A stretch of DNA of 64,000 nt from Acinetobacter colistiniresistens (lineage in GTDB: Bacteria; Pseudomonadota; Gammaproteobacteria; Pseudomonadales; Moraxellaceae), in assembly GCF_000413935.1 (NCBI RefSeq), contig NZ_KE340376.1, positions 66,091 through 130,090 on the forward strand. The letters are read 5' to 3'. The position numbers and the translations under genes are program-made. This document shows positions 35,797 through 45,229 of this stretch, in pieces; the first letter of the stretch is position 1; every line of letters begins with the position of its first letter. The notes beneath the pieces are model-generated. The model was not told the origin of the DNA and searched no databases. It saw only the letters and a list, made by a program, of their open reading frames with translations.

Positions 35797-37206
35797 CTAA
35801 ATATCCCAGTTTCTTTCTATACTGGTAATCTGACTATAAACACTCTGATACTCGGCTTGCTTCACGGTACACCAAACATCGACAAATGCTTTGCCTAAAT
35901 ATTCATTCAGATACCGATTCGCCTTCAATAGCTTCAATGCTTGTATTTGCTCAGTTGGCAATAACACATGCTCACTTTTCAGTTTTAATTGATGCGCTTG
36001 CTTAGGAATTTCTAATTGATGCGTTAGACCATGCAATGTTCCTATCAAAATTGTAGCTACAGCCAAATAAGGATTACAGTCCGCTCCGGCAACCCGATAC
36101 TCCAAACGTTGATTGTCTTGATCTGAACAAGGAATGCGAATTGCCACGTTACGATTATTAACGCCCCAATTGGCCTCTAGCGGCACATGATGGCCGAACT
36201 TGAAACGGCGGAAGGAATTCAGGTTTGGCGCTAAAATTGCCATTGAATCAGGCATAAATAACAATAAGCCACTGATGACTTTTAACAATGCTTCGGATGG
36301 CTCTGCATTCGAACTAAACAGATTCAGGTGATTCTGATCTAAAAGGCTCATATGGAAGTGCATCCCACTACCCGCTTTATGTATCTCAGGCTTCGCCAGA
36401 AAATTAGCACGCAGATCATATTTATTGGCAATCTGTTTAATTGTTCTTTTTAACAACATGATTTGATCGCATAGCTTTAAAATCTCTGTCGTATGCTGCA
36501 GATTGATCTCGTACTGACTTGAAGAAGACTCAGAGACAATACCGGTAATCTGAATACCCTGCTGCTTTGCAACCCATTCAATCTCATTCAGCACATTTTG
36601 ATAATGGTCAGAGGTATTGATATCAAAACATTGCGTTATGGTTTCCTCAACATCCCCCGCCATGTTCAGGGGCTGCAAATAGAACTCAATTTCTGCTGCA
36701 ATGCAGGGAAAATAGTTTTGATGATGCAATCGGGTGCTGATTTTTTTCAAGATGTTGCGCGGTTCAAATAAACAATCTTGATGCATGTTCTGTTTCATGC
36801 TGAGTAATAACTGTGCGGTTGTTTCAGGCTCAATCGCATGGGGTTGTAGTGTTCCCAAAACAGGTTCACATAAATAATCAGGCTCCCCGATATATTTCCC
36901 AAGACCAGTTTCCTCAATGACTTTGCCCTCTAAACTCATGGCATAAATGGACAAGGGGAAATAACAGCCTTTGGCCAGATTTCGTAGACAACCAATATCA
37001 ATACGTTTACCGCGCAAATGTCCATTCAAATCACATAAATAGATATCGATATGTTGTGTGTCTGGGTAGTGTTCTAAATAAGCTTCGACTTCTTCTATAA
37101 ATAAATTCTTTATCGTATGCACATCAACATCATGTTTCTGCATTGCGGTATCAAGATACTTTTTAAGTGCAGAAGGATGATTGATCTCAACAAGTACAGC
37201 ACTCAT
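35797..37206 (-). CDS. Glutamine synthetase-family protein (PuuA-like gamma-glutamylpolyamine synthetase)
   Basis: A 469-aa member of the glutamine synthetase superfamily. The beta-grasp N-domain has IDIYLCDLNGHLRGKRI (about residues 53-69). The catalytic domain has the metal-binding AAEIEFYL (about 172-179), GSGMHFHMSL (about 281-290), NSFRRFKFGHHVP (about 331-343) and RIPCSDQDNQRLEYRVAGAD near the arginine loop. The adenylylation tyrosine region of GlnA is absent, and the N-terminal type matches PuuA and relatives that glutamylate putrescine or other amines. No puu genes are adjacent, so the amine substrate is not clear. Confidence 0.85.
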   Translation of the reverse strand: MSAVLVEINHPSALKKYLDTAMQKHDVDVHTIKNLFIEEVEAYLEHYPDTQHIDIYLCDLNGHLRGKRIDIGCLRNLAKGCYFPLSIYAMSLEGKVIEETGLGKYIGEPDYLCEPVLGTLQPHAIEPETTAQLLLSMKQNMHQDCLFEPRNILKKISTRLHHQNYFPCIAAEIEFYLQPLNMAGDVEETITQCFDINTSDHYQNVLNEIEWVAKQQGIQITGIVSESSSSQYEINLQHTTEILKLCDQIMLLKRTIKQIANKYDLRANFLAKPEIHKAGSGMHFHMSLLDQNHLNLFSSNAEPSEALLKVISGLLLFMPDSMAILAPNLNSFRRFKFGHHVPLEANWGVNNRNVAIRIPCSDQDNQRLEYRVAGADCNPYLAVATILIGTLHGLTHQLEIPKQAHQLKLKSEHVLLPTEQIQALKLLKANRYLNEYLGKAFVDVWCTVKQAEYQSVYSQITSIERNWDI

Positions 37207-37321
37207 CGCTGGTCACTCGAGTTATAGGGTTAGAATCAGCTTAGTAGAGACCCGTAGAGAAGTAACGTAAACAGTGCGTAAATTTATTGCTGTACCGAAT
37301 AAATTCTGTATAAATCTGCTG

Positions 37322-37359
37322 AAAAATAAAAAGCCCATATCCATGAGCTTTTTATTTTT
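37322..37359 (-). terminator. Terminator of the DUF6607-like gene
   Basis: Arms 37322-37334 and 37347-37359 pair perfectly over 13 bp with a 12-nt loop and end in a T run on the minus strand. Confidence 0.7.
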
Positions 37360-37367
37360 GTCGAGCA

Positions 37368-38354
37368 TTACTGGATTTTGCCTTCAATCAGCTGCTGGTT
37401 TAGCAAAGTTTTTGCTTGTGATTGAAGTTGTTCTGCTTTGACAGCTTTCCCTGCAACAGACTCAGCTTGGTCATTAAAATAGCTAAAATGAGACTTCTCA
37501 TTTTTCGCTGCAAATTTTAACGCAACAATTTGATTCTGGTTAAATGCATTACTCCATGCCCCTCTGACCGCACTCCAATACGCTGCATTGGTCTTCCAGT
37601 AATCATAAGCCGCTTTGAAATCATAGCCTTCAACTTTGTTGTACTGGTTAACACCAAGTTCACGTGCAAGTGCGGTATTGGTTTTGCTATCAAATTTAAT
37701 ATTATCTTGCTCATGTACCCAACCTGTCGCTGTGATTGCGTGTCGATTGATACCGATAATCACATCATAATCATTACGCGTAGTATGTTCACGGCGTGGC
37801 AATGGGCGATAGGTTTCATTGGATACCCATTCAACAACACCGTTGTCTTTGGTCCATTTGCCTAAACCAGCATAACGGGGTGAATCATCAACTTGCCATA
37901 CTGTTTGTAACCATTTACCGTTGCTTTCAGCTTTTTTTAGATCAATGCTTTTCCAGCGATAGTCACCAATATAGCTCCACATTTTAGTAGGTTCATATTC
38001 CCAATCTTGACGCCAGTGTTTTACCACTTGCCCACCCGCAACCAAGATATGCTGTAATGACACTTTGTTCGGTGTATTTTCTATGACAATAACGGTTTCG
38101 TGGCCACTGGATAAATCATCATCTTTGAGTTCATAACCTTGTTTGAGTGAATAAAGCTCTTCAAAACGGAAGTCAACTTTGTACTCTCCTGCCATTTTCA
38201 AAATGGCTTGGCGCGCTTGTTCCTGTGTCAGATCTTCATGTAAAGATTGCTGCTGTAATGCCTCAGCTAGTTTTATTGGCTGTTGTGCCGCATTTACACT
38301 TGTTATCCCCATGACAAATGCCGTAACCAAAACATAAGACAGCTTAAGTTTCAT
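37368..38354 (-). CDS. Secreted DUF6607-like protein of unknown function
   Basis: A 328-aa protein with a clear Sec signal peptide (KLSYVLVTAFVMGITSVNAA, cleavage about residue 22), so periplasmic or outer-membrane associated. It is Trp/Tyr-rich with the block HWRQDWEYEPTKMWSYIGDY (about residues 112-131) and YRPLPRREHTTRNDYDVIIG (about 182-201), a pattern I associate with DUF6607. It is transcribed away from the TonB-dependent receptor, and the two share a 172-bp promoter region containing a Fur-box match. This suggests an iron-responsive accessory role in haem or iron uptake; no activity can be assigned. Confidence 0.8.
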   Translation of the reverse strand: MKLKLSYVLVTAFVMGITSVNAAQQPIKLAEALQQQSLHEDLTQEQARQAILKMAGEYKVDFRFEELYSLKQGYELKDDDLSSGHETVIVIENTPNKVSLQHILVAGGQVVKHWRQDWEYEPTKMWSYIGDYRWKSIDLKKAESNGKWLQTVWQVDDSPRYAGLGKWTKDNGVVEWVSNETYRPLPRREHTTRNDYDVIIGINRHAITATGWVHEQDNIKFDSKTNTALARELGVNQYNKVEGYDFKAAYDYWKTNAAYWSAVRGAWSNAFNQNQIVALKFAAKNEKSHFSYFNDQAESVAGKAVKAEQLQSQAKTLLNQQLIEGKIQ

Positions 38355-38468
38355 AAAAAAATCTCAATTCAACACTAAATTACTGATTCAAACAGATAAA
38401 ACAACTTTTCAAAGTTCAGCCGTATGTATCTTTTTGAAATAAACCTGTAAAGCATTGTAAATTATTAT

Positions 38469-38487
38469 GAGAATGATTACCATTTAA
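38469..38487. promoter_or_regulatory. Candidate Fur box
   Basis: The 19-mer beginning GAGAATGATTACCATT matches 13 of 19 positions of the classical Fur consensus, with the central ATGAT-A-CATT core intact. It lies 40 bp before the receptor ATG and about 115 bp before the divergent DUF6607-like gene. Iron control of such receptors is usual. Confidence 0.6.
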
Positions 38488-38526
38488 ATTATGGAATAAT
38501 TTTCATTGCGATCAAATACTGTGAAT

Positions 38527-40563
38527 ATGCTGTCTCCCCAATTTTCTCCTAGACCTAATTTTTTATTTGCTTCCCTTTTAGCAGTAGGCTTAATCTCCCC
38601 AGCCACCCATGCCATTGGGCAAACGACAGGGGTTATGACCAAAGCAACCTCTTATGTCCTTGACACGATCGTGGTAACGGGAACACGTTCAGAAAAAAAA
38701 TTAATTGATAGCCCTATTCGAACTGAAATTATCAGTGAAGATGAACTCAAGCGAACCAATGCGATCACCCTAAAAGATGCTTTGGAAAACATTCCAGGGA
38801 TTTTGTTAAGAGAGATTCATGGAAAATCAGGCTATGAAATTTCATTACAAGGCCTGAGTAGTGATCAAGTACTGATTTTGATTGATGGCTTACCGCTTGC
38901 AGCCAGCACCAGCTCTACCGTTGATTTAGATCAATATTTAATTGGGGCAATTGAGCGTATTGAGGTGATTAAAGGTGCTGCATCAGCACAATATGGCTCA
39001 TCGGCAATGGGTGGTGTGATTAATATCATTACCCAAAAAGTTCAAGAAGGTGTCTCAGTTTCAGGGCAGATCGATATTGGCTCCTATGGCAAACAAAATG
39101 CAGATGGAAAAAGTACCTCAATCAATAATCACCATCAGAAAATCAGTATTCAAGCCGCAAATGCAAACTTGAAAGGCCGTATTATTGCGGATCAATCCAA
39201 CAATGATGGATTTGCGGTAAAACCAGAGAACTACGCACAACAAGGTGATGAACAAAAACGCCAACAATATGCAGTTTATGGTGCGTGGCAACCCTCAGAG
39301 CAATTTATGCTTTGGGCAGATTTCAATGAATACAAAGAAAAAGATCATCAACGCAGTTTACTCTTTGTATCCCCATTTGATTTAAAGCAATACAAAGTTG
39401 AAGACATCGAGCGTCAACGTTTTAGCGCAGGATCTCAATTCAACCTCATGGATACGACCAAAGTCGATTTAAAGGCAGTCCATGAAACCTATGATTCCAC
39501 TTCAGTTCAAACTGTAGATGGTTATCTATCTGCATTGAGAAATTCAAAACAAGAAAATAATCATCTCAGCTCGCAGCTCACGCTACCAACATGGCGGAAG
39601 CAGAATTGGCAGTTAGGCTATGACTGGCATGAAGAAAAGTTAGAACAAAGCAACAACGGTAAATTTGAGATGCAGGGAGGCAGTGTCAAACGTGATCGCC
39701 ATGAATTCTATGTGCAGAATGATTTTAATATAGTCTCAAATCTCGATGCCGTCATCGGTTGGCGTTTCCAAAATGATGATGATTTTGGTGACCACAATGC
39801 CTTTAAACTCAGCACCAAATATCGCTTTTATGAACAAAATGACCTATTGGCAGATTTACGCTTAAGTTATGGTCAGGGCTATCGTGTTCCCAATCTCAAA
39901 GAACGCTTTTATTCTTTTGATCATAGTCACTTAGGTTATATCGTGATTGGTAATCCTAATCTAAAACCAGAGTCATCTGATAGCTATCAACTCGGACTTA
40001 GCCTCGTTCAAAATGAACATTGGAATGCCGACTTCAACCTGTTCTGGAACGATGTTAAAGACCTCATTCAAACAGACTATGACAATGCTACAACACTGAA
40101 TGGTATTACCCAATATAGCTATAGCAACGTTGCCAAAGCTGAAACCAAAGGCTTTGAAAGTGCTGTCAAATGGAATCTGACACCGTATCTTTCCCTGAAT
40201 GGCGCTTATACCTATACCGAAGCGAAAGATAAAACTACAAATACCCTTTTAACAAGACGACCAAAACATATTGCGCGTTTAGGTGCGGATTATGCCCTGA
40301 ATGATCAATTCGATTTGACTTTAAGAGGTCGTTATCAAAGTGATGAATACGGGGACAGTAGCAACCAAAAACAATCTCCAAGCTGGATCACTTTTGACTC
40401 ACAAATTGATTACCGCATTAACAGATATATCAGTGCCTTTGCAGGCATCGACAATATGTTCAATGAACAACGTAACTTTTCTAGCGCAGTAGATTATCGA
40501 CCGATCGCCGGACGATATAGCTACATGGGGTTGCGCTTTAACTGGAATAGCAATCTGAAATAA
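38527..40563 (+). CDS. TonB-dependent outer-membrane receptor, haem-type (HmuR-like)
   Basis: A 678-aa receptor. The start is uncertain: ATG 38527 is used, with GTG 38521 and TTG 38506 as in-frame alternatives and a stop just upstream. A signal peptide is followed by a TonB box region (LDTIVVTGTR, about residues 43-52), a plug domain (IRTEIISEDELKRTNAITLK onward; IDGLPLAAS; GSSAMGGVINIIT) and a 22-strand barrel ending YMGLRFNWNSNLK. The barrel segment YRVPNLKERFYSFDHSHLGY followed by NPNLKPE resembles the FRAP/NPNL signature of haem receptors, with histidines between. It is followed 21 bp later by a HmuY-family gene. Confidence 0.88.
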   Translation: MLSPQFSPRPNFLFASLLAVGLISPATHAIGQTTGVMTKATSYVLDTIVVTGTRSEKKLIDSPIRTEIISEDELKRTNAITLKDALENIPGILLREIHGKSGYEISLQGLSSDQVLILIDGLPLAASTSSTVDLDQYLIGAIERIEVIKGAASAQYGSSAMGGVINIITQKVQEGVSVSGQIDIGSYGKQNADGKSTSINNHHQKISIQAANANLKGRIIADQSNNDGFAVKPENYAQQGDEQKRQQYAVYGAWQPSEQFMLWADFNEYKEKDHQRSLLFVSPFDLKQYKVEDIERQRFSAGSQFNLMDTTKVDLKAVHETYDSTSVQTVDGYLSALRNSKQENNHLSSQLTLPTWRKQNWQLGYDWHEEKLEQSNNGKFEMQGGSVKRDRHEFYVQNDFNIVSNLDAVIGWRFQNDDDFGDHNAFKLSTKYRFYEQNDLLADLRLSYGQGYRVPNLKERFYSFDHSHLGYIVIGNPNLKPESSDSYQLGLSLVQNEHWNADFNLFWNDVKDLIQTDYDNATTLNGITQYSYSNVAKAETKGFESAVKWNLTPYLSLNGAYTYTEAKDKTTNTLLTRRPKHIARLGADYALNDQFDLTLRGRYQSDEYGDSSNQKQSPSWITFDSQIDYRINRYISAFAGIDNMFNEQRNFSSAVDYRPIAGRYSYMGLRFNWNSNLK

Positions 40564-40584
40564 TCTTCAAAGGATCACTCAACC

Positions 40585-41811
40585 ATGTCTCATTTAAATT
40601 TAGCTAAATTATTTGCTCTAAGTACTTTAAGTACCCTACTCATTGCCTGTGGTGGCGGTGGTGGTTCTTCTGATAATGGTGGAAATAGCAATCCACCTGC
40701 AACAAAAACAGATTTATTTACGGTAAAAGCTAAACAATGGAGTGTAACGCCAAGTGCCAATAACTCCTATTGCTATGATATTGACACTCAAGCAGAAATT
40801 TCTTGTACAACGGCTGAATGGGATTTGAAATTTGCCATGGGTACGCGTACCCCCCTACTTTTTTCAAACAGTGGCGTCAGTGGTTCAGGCAATGGCGGCG
40901 TGCTTTACTCGCCCTTTGATGCAACTTGGGAAAATCTATCTAAAGAACTGGATGCAACGCAAGGTGGCAGCTTGCCAGCACAGGCATGGAGTGTAGATGC
41001 GTATAGCAATGCATTTATGGATACAACCTCTGGCAGTAACAGCTTCTTCGAATATGATTTATTTGGTGATCATCGCATGTCACCAAATTTCAAAACATTC
41101 TTAGTCACCACCGATTCAAGCTCTAAAAATGTAGTCGGTACTTATGAAAAGCCAGTTTTCGCTGTACAGATTTATAATTATTACCAAGGCACAACGTCTG
41201 GTTATATCTCGATCCGCTATATCAATACCCAGCTTCCTCACGATGTAAAAACCTTAACCATTGATGCAACCCAAGGCTGGAATTATGTCGATCTCAGCAC
41301 AGGAATGACTACCAAAGATGCAAATGCAAAGTGGCAATTGGCATTTAACCGTTATAACGTACAGCTTAACCAAGGTATTGGCAGTATGGTTGCCTCACAA
41401 CCTGCAGGTTTCTATTCTGCTGATGGCAAAGCAATTACGGAACAATTTAAAAATACGAACGCATACCTAACAACTGAAGCAGACCTAAAAGCCGCCGTAT
41501 CAACAACGAATGTAAAATGGGGTTCCAATAGCATTACCTCCATTTTAAACCCAACCTTCCAAGGCGCTTACCCGCAAAAATTATCGTATGGTTGGTATAA
41601 CTACTACCCGACATTAGCTGCCGCACAAGCAGATGGCTTACAAGCTGCGCATATGCTGAAAGCAAACACCAATAGTGCAACCATCATTAGAGGCAATAAA
41701 GGCAATAGCTACGCACGTCTGCATCTCAAAGATGTTAAATACGCCGATCCAAGTAATGCATCAAGTGCAACCACATGGACCTTTGAGCTAGACATCCAAC
41801 CCGCCAAATAA
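40585..41811 (+). CDS. HmuY-family lipoprotein (probable haem-binding)
   Basis: A 408-aa lipoprotein with lipobox LIAC (Cys about residue 22), a Gly/Ser linker and a HmuY-like beta-rich body. Features include TAEWDLKFAMGTRTPLLFSN (about residues 77-96), a family-like beta core, and GTTSGYISIRYINTQ (about 207-221). HmuY proteins of other phyla bind haem at the surface and pass it to a TonB-dependent receptor, and the gene order receptor-HmuY here fits that model. AAAGGA precedes the ATG. Haem as ligand is inferred from family and context. A terminator follows. Confidence 0.82.
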   Translation: MSHLNLAKLFALSTLSTLLIACGGGGGSSDNGGNSNPPATKTDLFTVKAKQWSVTPSANNSYCYDIDTQAEISCTTAEWDLKFAMGTRTPLLFSNSGVSGSGNGGVLYSPFDATWENLSKELDATQGGSLPAQAWSVDAYSNAFMDTTSGSNSFFEYDLFGDHRMSPNFKTFLVTTDSSSKNVVGTYEKPVFAVQIYNYYQGTTSGYISIRYINTQLPHDVKTLTIDATQGWNYVDLSTGMTTKDANAKWQLAFNRYNVQLNQGIGSMVASQPAGFYSADGKAITEQFKNTNAYLTTEADLKAAVSTTNVKWGSNSITSILNPTFQGAYPQKLSYGWYNYYPTLAAAQADGLQAAHMLKANTNSATIIRGNKGNSYARLHLKDVKYADPSNASSATTWTFELDIQPAK

Positions 41812-41823
41812 CAAAATCAATAG

Positions 41824-41849
41824 AAAACGGAGCATTGCTCCGTTTTTTT
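41824..41849. terminator. Terminator between the HmuY and PAP2/BcrC genes
   Basis: AAAACGGAGC / GCTCCGTTTT (41824-41833, 41837-41846) with a 3-nt loop and T run; it serves the plus-strand gene and, through the A-rich left arm, possibly the convergent one. Confidence 0.85.
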
Positions 41850-41875
41850 ATTATCAACCCATACATTTCTTATAC

Positions 41876-42436
41876 TTAATCGATCAGCCGTACAGCCTTT
41901 AATCTTCTTATTCTGATCGCCAGTTCTTTCAAAACATAATTGACAAAGACCACCAGCATAAAGCCAATCACAAAAGAACCAATCACATCAAACGGAAAAT
42001 GGACGCCTACAAAAATCCGAGATAAGCCAACAATAACGCCTACACCTAAGCCAAGCAAACCAATCTTCTTAAATCCAGCTACCCAATACGAAAATGCAAT
42101 GATGGTCACCGTTAAAGTATGCTGACTTGGAAAAGATGAACTTGAACCATGACCAATCAGCTTATGCCCTAAATTGAGCTGAAATGGACGTGGATGGTGA
42201 TAAAAAAATTCAATTAAGTCACTTAATATCAGTGAAAAGAGCACGATCAATAAGGTTTTCGCAAATAAAAGACTATACGTTTTCCATTGAATCACTAACA
42301 AGAAGACCAGGAAACTGATAAACACCGTATTTAAATCATTTGCAGAAAAAATGGCAAGCTTGTCTAAAACAGGAGATTCAGTAGCAAAGGAATTGATATG
42401 ATTGAATAAAAAAATATTAAAATTTTCGAAAATCAT
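41876..42436 (-). CDS. BcrC-type undecaprenyl-diphosphatase (PAP2 family)
   Basis: A 186-aa inner-membrane phosphatase with five or six helices. The ATG at 42434-42436 (MIFENFNIFLFNHINSFA) matches how BcrC proteins begin; a GTG 18 nt upstream is possible. PAP2 motifs are intact: a HHPRPF block (about residues 82-87), SFPSQHT (about 101-107) and SRIFVGVHFPFDV (about 139-151). BcrC proteins recycle undecaprenyl pyrophosphate for cell-wall synthesis and affect bacitracin tolerance. It differs from the PAP2 enzyme at 19639 in size and motifs, and no PmrA box precedes it. Confidence 0.88.
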   Translation of the reverse strand: MIFENFNIFLFNHINSFATESPVLDKLAIFSANDLNTVFISFLVFLLVIQWKTYSLLFAKTLLIVLFSLILSDLIEFFYHHPRPFQLNLGHKLIGHGSSSSFPSQHTLTVTIIAFSYWVAGFKKIGLLGLGVGVIVGLSRIFVGVHFPFDVIGSFVIGFMLVVFVNYVLKELAIRIRRLKAVRLID

Positions 42437-42591
42437 TTTCGGTTCTATCCACACAGTCCATGACAGCTTTGTAGCACCACTTTACAAGATAAAAATGAAA
42501 TAATTGTGAATTTTTTATATTTTATTTTTCAAATATTTAGACAACAAAATCTTTTTTACATATTAAACGAGAAGCAACTCTCATTTTACAG

Positions 42592-42621
42592 AATAAATAG
42601 GATGACTTCATCCTATTTATT
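42592..42621 (-). terminator. Terminator of the second porin gene
   Basis: A 14-bp palindrome (42592-42605 / 42608-42621), AATAAATAGGATGA and its complement, just after the porin stop on the minus strand, ending in a T-rich run. Confidence 0.75.
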
Positions 42622-42636
42622 CCTGGTATTTCCTTT

Positions 42637-43746
42637 TTAGAATTTAAATTCTAAGCCACTCCCTACAACAGGTTGCTTATCTTTCGCACTCGCCTGCTCG
42701 AAGGTTGAATAACCTGCATAACCGTAGAGTTTCACTTGTTTATTAAATGAATAATCGGTACCCACCAGTAATTGCTTCGCATCAAAATCCGACTCACCAT
42801 TTTTAAAGCTGGTTGAGTTTTGGCTATATTGGGCTTTCACCGCCCATTTGGACTGATTCGGCAATTTGTATTCGGCACCAATCAACCAGCCTTGTGAATC
42901 ATCAATATTCATCGCAGCTAGATCATTGCCCTTTTTATCTGCAACTTTAGAAGTCTGGTACAGCGTTTTCAGTGCCAGCCCTTCTATTGGTGTCAAACGA
43001 CCAATGACACGGACTGTATTCGCTGCTGCAAAGACCTCTTCCACTTGGGTTTCAGTCTCTGCCGCATTCAACAAACCATGCCCTAAAAAGTCACTTGGAA
43101 TGGCTTTATCATAGCCTACACCCACCAAAAACAATGGATGGCTATAACTGAGCGATGCAGACCAAGCATCCCCTAAACCACGTCCAGCAACATTTACGCC
43201 ACCACGTTTGTCATCTTCAATCCCTCGGCTCTCGCCCGTTGCAAGTAAAACACTTGCTTCGACATTACCGCCATTCAACGCAATTTCAGGTGAGTCATAG
43301 ACCACGACATTATTGACCCGGTTTTCACCCGTCATAATGCCCGTAATATCGGCTTTATTACTGATATAGTTATTAAAACTATCTACAGGGCTGGATAAAT
43401 CCTTTAACGGGGTATTATGTTTACCAATTTTAATTGCACCAAAACGGTCATCTTTTAATCCTACAAAACGATTTCGTTGTGACCAGTCTGTTTTATCACC
43501 ATCTGCGTAAAATGCCCATTCTGCTAAATAAATCGCACTTAAATGTTCGGTTAATTTTTCTTCACCCTTAATCCCGAGAAATGAACTATTACTATTCACT
43601 TTCCATACGTCACGGTTGGATGAATTTGCATTTATTTCAGGTAAATAATCTAAACTTACATCAATTTCTCCATAGATTTTTGGAGCTGCAAAAGTAGAAC
43701 TTGCGGCAATACTCATCAGCATTGCAAATACAATTTTCATCTTCAT
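42637..43746 (-). CDS. Gram-negative porin (general-porin type), copy 2
   Basis: A 369-aa outer-membrane porin. I use the ATG at 43744-43746, which has AGGTC 7 nt upstream and gives a normal signal peptide (MKMKIVFAMLMSIAASSTFA). It aligns nearly end to end with the porin at 25211-26317 (shared YGEID-S-DYLPE, RNRFVGLKD, IGKH-TP, SNKADITGI-TGEN, GLEFKF); by eye more than half the residues agree. It lies 145 bp downstream of a CitMHS carrier on the same strand, which suggests it may admit citrate or a related acid. Confidence 0.9.
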   Translation of the reverse strand: MKMKIVFAMLMSIAASSTFAAPKIYGEIDVSLDYLPEINANSSNRDVWKVNSNSSFLGIKGEEKLTEHLSAIYLAEWAFYADGDKTDWSQRNRFVGLKDDRFGAIKIGKHNTPLKDLSSPVDSFNNYISNKADITGIMTGENRVNNVVVYDSPEIALNGGNVEASVLLATGESRGIEDDKRGGVNVAGRGLGDAWSASLSYSHPLFLVGVGYDKAIPSDFLGHGLLNAAETETQVEEVFAAANTVRVIGRLTPIEGLALKTLYQTSKVADKKGNDLAAMNIDDSQGWLIGAEYKLPNQSKWAVKAQYSQNSTSFKNGESDFDAKQLLVGTDYSFNKQVKLYGYAGYSTFEQASAKDKQPVVGSGLEFKF

Positions 43747-43891
43747 TTTTATTGACCTAACCATCTAAAAAATTAAAAAAACACGCCTATTTCGCTATAT
43801 TCCAAGCAAAAAATTAAAAGTAAACTAGAATAGACTCAAGATAATATGCTTTTATATTTTCCAGAATATAAAAGCATATGAGTAATTCAAC

Positions 43892-45229
43892 TCAGATATT
43901 ATAAAATGGGAAAACACCAAATATCAAAGCACTACCCATTAATACACAACAGGTAATAAATGCCCATTTCAGGGTAAATTTTTGATGATCCCCCATTTCA
44001 ACAGCAGCCAAACCACATAATAAATAAGTTGAAGGAACCAGCGGAGATAATAAATGAATTGGCTGACCGATAATAGAAGCACGTGCAATTTCAACGGGTG
44101 CAATTCCATAATGTGAAGCAGCTTCAGCCAAAATCGGTAATACACCGAAATAGAAGGCATCGTTTGACATAAAGAATGTCAATGGCATACTCAACACCCC
44201 TGTAATCGGCGCCAAATAAGGTCCTAGACTTGGTGGAATCACAGCCACGAAACCTTTAGACATCGCTTCAACCATACCTGTACCAGACAGAATTCCAGTA
44301 AAAACACCTGCCGCAAAAATAACACCAACCACGGCCAATACACTGTCTGCATGCATTGCAATACGTTTTTTCTGCATATTGACGCAAGGATAGTTCACCA
44401 CTAAGGCAATACAGAAACCCAGCATAAACAAGATCGACATTGGTAAAATCCCTTTTACCAAAGATGCCATTAAAACGAGTGTTAGAATACCGTTAAACCA
44501 GCGTAAATGCGGGCGCTGAGCTTCTGGATCTTTAGAAATGGAAATCTCATCCGCATGACTAATATCAACCAGTTCAATCACACCTAAACGTTTGCGCTCG
44601 TACATGCCATAAAGATAGGCCAAGAAGAATAACCAAGCAGCAGCAACAATCATGGATGGAATCATTGGAATAAAGACTTCACTGGCATCGACCTGTAAAG
44701 CACTCGCTGCACGTGCGGTTGGTCCACCCCATGGTGTCAAATTCATGACCCCACTACAGAGCAACATAAGGCAAGTCATAATCAGTGGGTTCATGCCAAC
44801 ACGTTTGTATAGGGGCATCATTGCTGCCACACAAATCATATAAGTGGTTGAACCATCACCATCTAAAGAAACCAATAAAGTTAAAAATACAGTTCCTAAA
44901 GTAATTTTTAATGGATCACCTTTTACTTTCTTTAAAATCCATCTTACTGAAGGGTCAAATAACCCAGAATCAATCATTAATGCAAAATATAAGATGGCAA
45001 AAAGTAACATTACTCCTGTTGGCGCAAGTTTTTTAATCCCCTCCAACATGGTATTGCCGAGTTCAGCCAATTGAATATGACTTAGACTTTCAAAATAAAA
45101 ACCTAAGCCCCAAGCGATAATTGCGAAGATAAATGGAATTAAAATTAATGCAACTAATGCACTGAGACGTTTTGACATGATCAAATACATAAAACACATG
45201 ATCATGCTGATACCTAAAAAAGTCAGCAT
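43892..45229 (-). CDS. CitMHS-family citrate (metal-citrate) transporter
   Basis: A 445-aa inner-membrane carrier with about 12 helices. The ATG at 45227-45229 is preferred; AGGA lies about 10 nt upstream, and the TTG 9 nt earlier is less likely. The SLDGDGSTTYMI segment (about residues 120-131) and LTPWGGPTARAASAL (about 166-180) are the CitMHS hallmarks. Family members import citrate complexed with Mg2+, Ca2+ or other metals by proton symport. The porin gene downstream may provide the outer-membrane route. No two-component regulator is adjacent. Confidence 0.9.
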   Translation of the reverse strand: MLTFLGISMIMCFMYLIMSKRLSALVALILIPFIFAIIAWGLGFYFESLSHIQLAELGNTMLEGIKKLAPTGVMLLFAILYFALMIDSGLFDPSVRWILKKVKGDPLKITLGTVFLTLLVSLDGDGSTTYMICVAAMMPLYKRVGMNPLIMTCLMLLCSGVMNLTPWGGPTARAASALQVDASEVFIPMIPSMIVAAAWLFFLAYLYGMYERKRLGVIELVDISHADEISISKDPEAQRPHLRWFNGILTLVLMASLVKGILPMSILFMLGFCIALVVNYPCVNMQKKRIAMHADSVLAVVGVIFAAGVFTGILSGTGMVEAMSKGFVAVIPPSLGPYLAPITGVLSMPLTFFMSNDAFYFGVLPILAEAASHYGIAPVEIARASIIGQPIHLLSPLVPSTYLLCGLAAVEMGDHQKFTLKWAFITCCVLMGSALIFGVFPFYNI

